DNA of 64,000 nucleotides from Burhinus oedicnemus (taxonomy: Eukaryota; Chordata; Aves; Charadriiformes; Burhinidae). How positions within the stretch are numbered: the stretch's first letter is position 1; each line of letters begins with the position of its first letter. Below, piece after piece: positions 55,085 through 64,000 of this stretch. Location: NCBI GenBank assembly GCA_008921705.1, contig VFFE01007789.1, positions 124,001 to 188,000 on the forward strand, given 5' to 3'. The notes below the pieces were generated by a model that saw nothing but the letters and a program-made list of their open reading frames with translations, was not told the DNA's origin and did not search any database. Both the position numbers and the translations under genes were made by a program.

Positions 55085-55172
55085 AGTTTACCTCTCTGTA
55101 AAATGGGCGTAATAGTACCAAGTCATTGCTGCTATAGGGCTATATGAGAGTACTGTAAAGCTTAATGGTGTA
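55085..55172 (+). repeat. MIR-type SINE relic, 3' half
   Basis: The order acctctctgtaaaatggg, then gtaatagtacc, then atagggctatatgag, then tactgtaaagctta follows the forward MIR consensus (CTCTGTAAAATGGG...AATAGTACC...ATAGGG...GTAAAGC). The 5' tRNA-like half is not recognisable. It is old and highly diverged. Confidence 0.65.
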
Positions 55173-58100
55173 GTTGTAAATGGGCTGAGGGTTAGACAAA
55201 GAAGCTGGTATTTATGTGGTCCTTTTGAGACTGATGTCGAAACAGGGGTGCATGCAAGCACCCCGGAGCAATCTAATTTAGCTGTCTGTGTGTGCGGGCC
55301 AAGGCAGGTAGCAGCGATGACCTGTCGTTCCTGCCCAGTAAATGGGTATCGCAGGCAATGTGTTTTAACAAGGCACGATGCAGCAGCACACAGCTGATCT
55401 GAACGGGCTAGCCGAGCTCCTGGAGTCGGTGGGCGTGTGTGAGCACAGGTCTGCCCAGCCTGGTTAACCTTGCCAGTCCCTGCTTAGAGCTAGTTCAAGT
55501 ATCTCTGCGTGGCGTTGTGTTGAGACATATTAAATATACCCAAAGCTGCCTGGGTAAATGAGTGCTCCCACCAGCCTCCTGACACACAGCTGAACCACAG
55601 TACAATGCATGTTCGAACGTTGAGGCGTAATGTTAAGCCTGGCTTCATTTCAACTTGCCTGCTGGTAATGTCAACAAAGATGCCCCGTGTACCAGAAAGA
55701 AAAACCTTGCAGGAATCCAAATGATAGAGAAGGCATTTGGGACTGATTGCCAGGCTCTTTATGCAGGCGTATACTGCCAGGTTTGCTTTAAAAGGGCATT
55801 TAATGCCCTACTTGGAGGGGCAGGGGGCTTGGAGAGGACCACATTGACATCCAACCAGAAATTTGAGTTTCTGATCACTGTTTTCTAGTCAGAAGAAAGG
55901 AAGGTAAGAAATGTCTCTGATGGAAATATCATAAATGTACAACAACTGTGTTTTTATTTATACACTGTTTTATGGCAAAGGGAAGGCTTTGGGCTTTTTT
56001 ATGCTGCAAAATGTTGTTGGTTTTTCCCTTGCTTTTTTTATTTTTGCCTGGAGAAAATATACGACATGTTTAAAATGATTGCAGAATGGAACATCACTTT
56101 CCCTGTAAAATAGTGTTCACTGAGACATGGTGGGATCTCACACTTGACCAAATTAGCATATGTGCTCAAATATCAGAGCTCTGACTAGTAAAAATAACAC
56201 TAGATTTGCATTTTCACATTTTTAGCTCTCGCTTCCCTGTCTGTTTGGTTTTATGCCTTTTTTCTTGACTGACAATTCTCTTTGTGGCAGATTTATTGCT
56301 GTTCTGCTGTTTGGACCCTGTAATCAACTAGACACTTGGCTGAAGACGTTAGTCATTTCATTAAGTACTTTTTTGCAGATATCTCAGACACAATTTTCTG
56401 TTGCGCTGGCTCCAAAAAGCAAATGACCCATGGCCAGCAAAGTCTGAATATGAATCTTTAATAAACAGAGGTAGTACCAACAATGCTCTCAGGCTTCCAA
56501 ACTGCAGAGGGCTAATTAAAAGATGTTAAATAGGGAAGAACTGCCATTGCCATCACGCTCTGACAAAAATGTGCCTGCATCTGTTCCCAGTAAAGCCGCT
56601 CTTTTAGAAGCATTGTCTCATTTATCCTTCCTTCCCATCAGAGCTACCTATGAAACCTTCCTCATGCTACACGCAGATACTGCGTAGTAATTTTTTTAAA
56701 ATTATTTTTCAGTAATACATTGCTGAAAACAAAGACTGAATAGTTGTCTTAGGAGTAAAGATAAAGCATGGAGTGGGGTTCTTTTTATCATCTCTGTGTC
56801 ACTAATGATTATACTTTATTCATGAATGAAGGAAATATAATTATAGCATTCCCCTACACTTTATGGGCAAAGAACCATTCTCTCATTTTATTGAGACGCC
56901 TCCTTAAAACGCAGTTCCTCCCTCCAGGGACAGTCCTTCATAGCAGTGAATCCTCTCTTCAGTGGCATGCTCTCTGCAGGCAAAGATACTCTCTGTGCTC
57001 AGAAAATAATACCATATGTTATTTGCAGAAGGGTGGCAAGTTAGGAGCCTGTGTGCTCACCGGTGTATTCACCCAGGCCTGGTTTATTGACCCCATTAAT
57101 TTTTACAGAGACTAATTCAACAGAAAGCCAAGTTGGCTGCGCTAGCTTGGCCAAGCAGCCTGGTACAGCACATTGCCATCACAGCTGGGACACAGGTCCT
57201 CTGAGGTCTGGGCAGCTTTTTTTCATGGTCAAGATTTGTACGGGAAACAACTACTGGTCTACTTCTGTGCTCTTCTCTCATTTCCCTGGGAAGGGGAGAA
57301 GCATGTTACACAGGTGAAGTAGTGACAACCACTCCCAAAATACACATGGGTTCCCCTGTGCATTCCCCCTACATTTATTGAAGTTACTGCCTTGGCAGAA
57401 GCTCAGAGACAGAAGTGCAGTGGGTTGCACCCCACAAGTCAGTAGTGAGGCACAAGGAGGTGCCCGTCAGCATCTTCACTGTCACAGGCTTAGTTCAGCT
57501 GTGCCAGCCCTCCCCTCGGCAGCCTTGTGGGCTTCTCCAGTGTGTTAGCTAATACCGCCTCTGTCTCTGCAGAGACATCGCAGTTCTGCCTTGACATGGT
57601 ATTTTCATCAGAGGGTCCACCAATGTCACCAAGCTGTGCTGGAGGATGCACCTGGGGGAGTTAGTCTGAAATCCTCCGAGGAGGTGTCCAGGTTTGCCTG
57701 TTGGACAGTCTTTTTAGTTTGTTTTGATTTTTTTGCTTTTGCGATCAGCAAAATAACAAGGTGGAATGATGGATGTTCAGCTCCTCCAAGATTTTCATCA
57801 TATGAAATGAAATGGAATAAAATAAATCATATAAAAGAAGTGGAATTCATCAGAGACAGCCATAATGACCTGGAAAAATAGACATAAGAAAGTGAGCCTT
57901 ACTTAATGATTGTTTACAGTGACAGCCCAAATTTTAATCAATTAGCATATGAGCCCATTACTTGAAAGATACGATGGGCCTAAGGGACAGTCTTCAGTAT
58001 TTCTGCCTTTCTCAGGGGAGCTGCAGGGTATCGCTGACATCTTGGAAGCACTCTTTCCTCACAAACACTTTTAAAGCCGCTTTTCTGACTGCAGAAGGCA

Positions 58101-61100
58101 TAGTTAAGCCTTCCACATGTATTTTGTGTATGCTCTTGGGTACAGTTTCATCCTGTGACCCTCTAGGAGACCTCATTGACCTTCTCACAGCTTCTTGAGC
58201 CCAAGGAAAGCTCACTCAGCCTTTATATTGCCAAGCTTTCTTCAGCGCTACACTTAGGAACACAGAAACCAAATAGATTTATTGATACAATGATAATCAT
58301 AAGTCATAGCTAGGATGATAAAATGGTCGAATGATCAAATTACTTAAAGTTAGAGGCATACTGAAGTGCCTCAGGGACTGGGAAGCTGCAGGCAGGCAGC
58401 CGGCCTGCTGGTCAGCCCTGTAGCAGTGGGATGTGTGTTTCCAGCCCCACATGGACAGGGAGACCTCGGGTGACCCCAGGACCGGTACGGCCAACAACCG
58501 AAAGAGATGAAGCCACTCCAGTTTTGTCACATGTGGAAGAATGACAAGGTGACGGAGCAGAGCCAAGACATGGCCAGGTTGCAGGCTGAGTGTGAGAGGG
58601 GAAGCACCAGCACTGGGTGCTAGCTAGGAGCAGGACGGGATTTCTCGGTATGAGAAGTTTTGGGATGAGGCTTTTTTGGGGGTAGGCGATTCCTGTGTCC
58701 CACAGGATCTGAAGTCTTGAACATCATTAGGACTCTCACCTAATGTACGCCCTGGGGGCCAAACGGGGACATCACAGTTTGATTCTGCTTGTTTAATAGG
58801 AGACAGTCCCACTTCTGCATTTTATAATGCTTCGAGAAGTGAAGGCATCTTTACCTATGGCTGTAAGATTTCATTCAATCAAATATGTTAAGTGCCATTC
58901 ATTTTGTATTTATTACCTCTCCAGTGGATCCCGCTTAAGGATGATGTATGCTCTGTGGCCGTGGGTGCCTGGGCAGGCACGTTTGGAGTAAATGCCCCAC
59001 CTTTTTCTCTGTAATTTACTCTTCTGGACTTACAGGGGCATGGTTGAAATGGCAGACTGCTTGTTCCTCTAGTTTAAAAAAATGTGTTTGAATGTACTGT
59101 CATTTTCCCTGATAAGATGAGCACTATAAATTAAACAGAGTCAGCAACCCAGGCACGTTAATCTTCCTGATGCAATCCTACCTTTAGCATTTCCAGACAT
59201 ATATTTGATGTTGGCTTAATTGTGCAGCCTTAAAGTAGGATTTGAGTATATAAGTGCAAAAGCAGTAAGAAACTGCAGATGCAAGCTAGAAACTGTCCAC
59301 TGAGAACTGTGCAAGGGGTGGATGATGCACAGATCCTTGCAGCAAAGAGATTGGGGTGACAAATTTATTATAGTGTTTTTTTACCACTAGTCAACCCTGA
59401 AAGTCAGGCTTCACACAGGAGATCCTGTAAGACTTGAGCATGTAGTGTCATCCAGAGGTTGTCCCTTTCTGCTCTCCTCCCACAGGAGCAATCTGACATC
59501 AGCACAAGTAGCGTGTGGTTCATGGTGCTCGTGTGGTGCGTCCTCTTAATGCAGCATGTGGCTACAGAGATCTTGCTTGGAAAGAAAGGCTGGTCTCACA
59601 GTTAAGATTTTAGAATGGAGTTGAGAAAAATCTTGGCTCTCTTCTTACTTTTACTGAAGGAGGTCAGAAAAGTCATTTTGGAACTTTGTTTTTTGGAAGG
59701 TATCAAAAGATGCAAATAAATGCCTAATGGGCTCTGAAACGGTCTTTGAAATCAGTGGGAGATAGGTCTCTGAGATTTCAGAAATCCCACACTAAGTGTT
59801 TGCATGCATCTTTAAGCATCTAAACACCTTTAAAAATATGTCTCTTAAGTGCCTAACTCTAAGCATAGGTTCCTACGTCCCCTAGGCATTGTTGAAATTG
59901 CATCCAGAGTTGCTTAGATTTCCCCTAAAGAGCATCCTTTTGTTTTAATTTTCTCGTTGACTTAATTTTCTCTTGACTTGAGACATAATATATATTAACC
60001 TACACTCATTTTTTGTAGCAAAATGTAGAGAAGTGAAGCTGTTTCTGAGCTGGTTTATTACAAAAAAGGAGCATATGGCTGATTGTGTCCCATCTGAAAT
60101 GCAAATGGTGGAGCTACGTGGAAAGAATTACTATTACTTGAGCAGTAAATGTTTCCTAATGAAGTGAGTTTGACTAAGGTGGGAAGCTGAAAACGGCTGT
60201 GGGAAGAAATGACGATGGATAGTATTTCAGTGGAGCAGAACATTCTTATTCCTCTGATAAGGAGGTTCTTAGGATATGAGCTGCGTTTTTTTCTTACATT
60301 CTAGATGTTCACCAGTTTGGGGAAATTGTTACACAGGGAGCCAGACTCTTTTATTCCACTAGTTATGAAATCATGTGATTTAATTTATAACCACAGCTTT
60401 TCACCTTTGGCTTCTTTTTGAGCTGAAGTTTTCTGTATTTTGTGAACATCTGGGGAAAATTGACCTACCCAATGTAAAGAAAGTCTAAAAGAAGACGAGT
60501 ACTGGTTCCACTGATTTTCATCACCCTGGGCACGTTTGCGGAGGCCAGAGGCCGAAGGGGGTGATGGAGAAATCTGACCCACGCCGTCTAATTTCCTATG
60601 CTTCATCTTTCCACCAAAGTTTTTCTCTTGCGTATATCCCTCTAACTTCCAGTGGTCGAAGGTGTCCAGATGTCTGCTGCAAATGGGAGGTGAACTGACT
60701 TTTAAACACTTTCTTAAATGAAGCAGCAAGGCTAGAGGCTGACATTTCCATTACTTAACTTTCCAAAGGGAGAGCTGTGGAGTCGGCGCTGTGAGGTTCA
60801 GCACAACCAGTGGGCTGGAGATAGAACATTGGTCGCATTACTTTGCCTTAAATGTCAGAAGGAGCCGGGAAGAGTTTAGATAGCAGCGTGTGCACAATTA
60901 CGTGCTCAGAAGAGCTGAAGCAGCTGCCAGGTTAGACCTCTGGCTTTGTCCCCAAGCAGGATCACAGCGGTGTTAATGCAGGCGTTGCTGAGGCTGAGCT
61001 GTCTGTTACATGGCACAGTCAGGGGACAGGATGGAAGATTAGCATGCCTTTCCCCTGACAATGCCCAAGGGTTATGACATCGCTAATGATAATGAAACAG

Positions 61101-62215
61101 GAGAAACCTAAAAAGAAAAGGCTGCAGCCTGCTGTTGGTGGAAGTAATTAGGCTTATTCACCTTATAAGCAGTGGCGAGGCTTGCTGGGGTCAGGATGTG
61201 TCCACCTTAGTGTGTTAGTTCAGATCCAGACCTGGTTTTTGAAGTGAATCCAGCACTGTGCTTTTGGTTCATGTCTCGGGACAGCCCAGGAACTCATGAG
61301 CTGGGTCGTTGTGGCTCTGGAGATGCACCTAATGCACGCCAGCCACTGAAGGAGTTAGCTCCCTGAGGATGGGGCCACTGCTGCCCGTCCTGCACTTGCC
61401 ACATTCTGCTCTTGGCCGGAGGATCCTTCGCCCCGCACAGAGCACATCGCAGGGTCAGGAGTAGACACTGACCTTCCTGGGTGACACCTGGGTAAGGCTT
61501 TCTGGTTGCTTAGTTATTCAAATGCTTCAGAAAGTGCCTGTGCACAAAATCTCTCCTAAAAGCATCATTCCCCTCGTTTTAATACGAGTAGGTCCACTGC
61601 GTCCAGGAGCTGGGAGAGATCCCACCAGCCCTAGGCACAGAGAGAGTACAGTCGCGTTGTAGTGTCAGTCTCAGTCTTGGCAGGTGGTTTCATCCCAGTA
61701 GGATGAGTGGAGGCTTCAGTATCACATCTTTTATTATGATCAGAGTGCCTATAGGTGCTGTAATTATTATGAGAATTAAATCATAAATCAATATAAAACC
61801 ACATTTATACAGTGTCACATACAATGGGCAGCACCTCAACAGAGGTGAATTTTGTGGCTTCTTTAATTGCAAGAGGGCGCAGCAGGATAAATTATCTTCA
61901 TAACTGCTTGGGTGTTCTTTGGTTTACAAGAAATTGGAAGTGGTAATGCTGTGGCATAGTCTTCCGTGTATAACACTCTTTTTCATCTTTCCTTTTGCTT
62001 GCTTTTCTTTTCTGTGTCTCTTCCCTCTCCCTGCATTTCATTTCCATTCAGAAATACAAATGACCTCTTGACAGAACTTTCCACTTTCATTCTGTTGATA
62101 TGCATTATGCAGTCAGGAAAATACAAACACTTTTATTTCTGAGATGTATTTATGATGTCATGAAAAAACTTTCTCATATTAGCCTCTTCTTTTTTCTCTT
62201 TCTTTGTATTTTCAG

Positions 62216-62364
62216 GTGTGTGTGCAACATTGACTGTTCTCAAACCAACTTCAATCCTCTTTGTGCTTCCGATGGGAAATCTTATGATAATGCATGTCAA
62301 ATCAAAGAGGCATCATGCCAGAAACAGGAGAAAATTGAAGTCATGTCTTTGGGTCGATGTCAAG
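62216..62364 (+). CDS. TMEFF2: TMEFF2 internal exon, Kazal half of follistatin-like module 2
   Basis: This 149-bp exon opens with the base that completes the Trp codon, then encodes 49 codons from CVCNIDCSQTNFNPLC to SLGRCQ. It ends with the first base of the next Asp codon. It carries seven cysteines and the Kazal signature LCASDGKSYDNAC. With the preceding exon this makes ten cysteines, the full complement of a follistatin-like domain. The acceptor is a long pyrimidine tract ending tattttcag and the donor is CAAG/gtaact. Phases are 2 in and 1 out. The open frame runs on into the intron as far as 62492, but the family sequence (DNTTTT next) and the exon at 63523 show that splicing normally occurs at 62364. 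The domain resembles Kazal inhibitors, but in this family it is linked to ligand binding rather than proven protease inhibition. The residues match human tomoregulin-2 as I remember it. Confidence 0.98.
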
Positions 62365-63522
62365 GTAACTCTCATAACAAAACTCATTTCAAAGAATGTT
62401 TTCAATTTCTGTTTGGGAAAAAAAGAACCAGGGCTGGCTTCTCATTTGGCACTTCTTACATTTCCATTAGACTCTTGCAATTTGTATTGTAGAGCGCAGG
62501 CTGCGGGAGGGAGCAGAGCCCACCACGGTACAGATGCCAAGCAAGGCATGAGGAGTGCTGTGCCCACACGCTGCCCACAGTGGCCGAGGACTGTCCAGTC
62601 CTGCACTGGTTTCAAAATCAGGCACCTGGATTTTGCCTGTAGCAGCTCTGCTCTCTAGGCAGGAGTCAGAGCAGGGCAGCAGGAGAGCCCCTCTGATACA
62701 TTTTGCCACCCAGGATAGATCCTCTGTTGCTCCCTTAACTGGAGCAGCACAAAGCAGTCTCAGGAGGCCACAGATACGTGCTCGCAGATGTGGTGCTGGC
62801 GCTTGTTCCTCATGTGACCTGCAGTGGACCCACAAGGTGCCAAACATGCCTGGAAGGAAATTTTGCCAATAGCAGCTCAAAACTCACAGTGTTTCTCCAT
62901 GAATGCCGTGCTTCTCTCTGCCCACCTCATGGGCTACTACATCACCTGTTACGCTTCGGTTGACTTTAAATACTCTGTTTTATTCTAAAATAAAAATGAA
63001 GAAAATTTGCCTTTAAATAGCTCCTGTAAATAAAGTGTCTAGTGAGACTCAGACTCTTAATAGCTTTTTTCCCCTTAGCTCCTGACCTATAAATCCTCAG
63101 CACATCTACTTACAAGGCCATACTATACAGGTGTATTAAACACATTCTAGTTTATTCCTGTGTCTTTAAAGTTAACCATCCTACGTGGCAGTTCATTTCA
63201 GGGTACATATTAAAACTCCCCAATTACTTCAAATAGAGCAGAAATGACAACTCCTGCTTCATACTGATACGTTTATCCCAGCTGCAATCTGTTATCACAT
63301 ATTGTTAGAAAAAAATGTGTTTTCTTAATGGAAGATGTTTCATGTTTCCTTCGAAAAAGCCCGATCCTGCTGTTTTCAGCTGGCAGGCCCAGGGGAGCCT
63401 CGCAGCCAGCAGCAGTGCTGTGCGTACAAGCAAAGCTACGCTGCCTGGGCACTGGCGGCGGGGGCATAGTCTGTATCAAGTACCGGCTCCCCAGCCAACT
63501 CAACGTATTTCTTTTCACACAG
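62365..63522 (+). other. TMEFF2: TMEFF2 intron (complete, 1158 bp)
   Basis: This short intron in phase 1 has donor gtaact and acceptor ttcacacag. A candidate branch sequence ctcaac lies just before the acceptor. The first half is G+C-richer (about 62490-62830) and contains overlapping chance frames; the second half is AT-rich. No repeat was recognised. Confidence 0.93.
62989..63034 (+). promoter_or_regulatory. Two AATAAA hexamers in the short TMEFF2 intron
   Basis: Canonical polyadenylation hexamers occur at 62989-62994 and 63029-63034, 625-670 bp downstream of the donor at 62365. A partly GT-rich stretch follows the second one. Together with the in-frame stop at 62490-62492 they could end a transcript that retains the start of this intron. 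AATAAA is common by chance in AT-rich introns, so use in vivo is only a possibility. Confidence 0.25.
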
Positions 63523-63582
63523 ATAATACTACAACAACTACAAAATCGGAAGATGGGCATTACGCAAGAACAGATTATGCAG
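63523..63582 (+). CDS. TMEFF2: TMEFF2 internal exon, Thr-rich linker
   Basis: This 60-bp exon completes the split Asp codon (G+AT) and encodes NTTTTTKSEDGHYARTDYA, ending with one base (G) of the following codon, which should be Glu in the family. It matches the linker of tomoregulin-2 between the second follistatin module and the EGF-like domain. The acceptor is ttcacacag and the donor is GCAG/gtacgg. Phases are 1 in and 1 out, so the exon is symmetric and could be skipped without shifting the frame. The leading Asn-Thr-Thr is an N-glycosylation sequon, and the Thr run is a plausible O-glycosylated stalk. The next coding exon (EGF-like domain) is not found before the window ends at 64000. 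Confidence 0.96.
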
Positions 63583-64000
63583 GTACGGTTCCTATTCTCT
63601 GAGAATCACAATTCGCAGGAACTGTATAAGTCTCTTTTCTCCTCTGTTTGCTAAGGTGAGGTGTCCTTGTCTTCTAGTATGGTTTTGTTGGCTTACTTTA
63701 AGAAAACACTGTCTTTGCGTTACTCTTTCTTTTGCTAGAAACTACCCTCCTGCTTAACAAATGGGCTTCTTCCATTTTTATCAATGTACAGATATTCTGG
63801 CCATCAAAAGCCTATTCTGACAGTGGACATAAAAAGTGGAAGTAAACTATTTGCACAAAGCAGATGTTACTGAAAATTACTGAATCAGTGCATTGGTTTA
63901 TGCATATTTTTGTCACAATATACAGGTTTAAGAAAGTGAAGATCCAGAGCATAGCACAGTTCTGATGCCACGAAACATTGCCATAATAGATAGTATTACC
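63583..64000 (+). other. TMEFF2: Start of the next TMEFF2 intron (partial)
   Basis: The donor gtacgg at 63583 opens an intron that continues past the window. I see no EGF-domain coding sequence and no repeat in these 418 bases. Confidence 0.85.

Larger units (their letters stand above)
42217..62215 (+). other. TMEFF2: TMEFF2 intron (complete, about 20 kb)
   Basis: This intron runs from gtacag at 42217 to ttttcag at 62215 and interrupts the second follistatin module in phase 2. It holds a MIR-type relic near 55.1 kb, short simple repeats at 43.1, 44.8, 46.7 and 53.9 kb, and G+C-richer patches at 46.0-46.7, 50.0-50.4, 51.6-52.3 and 58.4-58.6 kb. No recognised gene lies on either strand. The longest frame, 228 codons at 46467-47153, shows no domain, compositional or splice support. 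Confidence 0.9.

Noticed and set aside
1..64000. Any operon, CRISPR array, phage or bacterial defence system
   Set aside because: Sequence character, repeats and spliced exons are vertebrate; nothing prokaryotic is present.

Overview
This window is vertebrate nuclear DNA, almost certainly from a bird. Its repeats are CR1 LINE 3' ends with the avian-type terminal octamer (ATTCTATG/CATAGAAT), plus a few very old MIR-type SINE relics. There are no Alu, L1 or recent LTR elements. Repeat density is low and open reading frames are short and frequently interrupted, as expected for intron sequence. No prokaryotic gene, operon or CRISPR array is visible.

The only gene I can support is TMEFF2 (tomoregulin-2), read on the + strand. 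Three consecutive internal coding exons are present: 42120-42216, 62216-62364 and 63523-63582. All three have AG/GT splice borders and compatible phases (1-2, 2-1, 1-1). Exons 1 and 2 together encode a complete ten-cysteine follistatin-like module, the second of the two in this protein. Exon 3 encodes the Thr-rich linker that leads toward the EGF-like domain. The signal peptide, first follistatin module, EGF domain, transmembrane segment and cytoplasmic tail are not in the window. The first two should lie to the left, the others to the right.

Layout: 1-42119 is at least 42 kb of upstream intron, with MIR relics at about 1.4 and 40.8 kb, CR1 pieces at 4.9, 11.4, 15.9 and 27 kb, a polyadenylated-retrocopy-like 3' end near 13.2 kb, a 26-bp tandem duplication at 18.6 kb and a two-hairpin block at 28.3 kb. 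42120-42216 is the first exon. 42217-62215 is a 20-kb intron with another MIR relic at 55.1 kb and simple repeats. 62216-63582 is a compact exon pair separated by a 1.16-kb intron. 63583-64000 is the start of the next intron.

I do not see a previously undescribed biological system. The points worth a second look are the exon architecture of the follistatin module, a possible truncated isoform from the short intron, the retrocopy-like tail, the hairpin block near 28.3 kb, and several non-repetitive blocks that could be conserved regulatory elements of this very long intron. All conservation statements are inference, because no alignment could be run.
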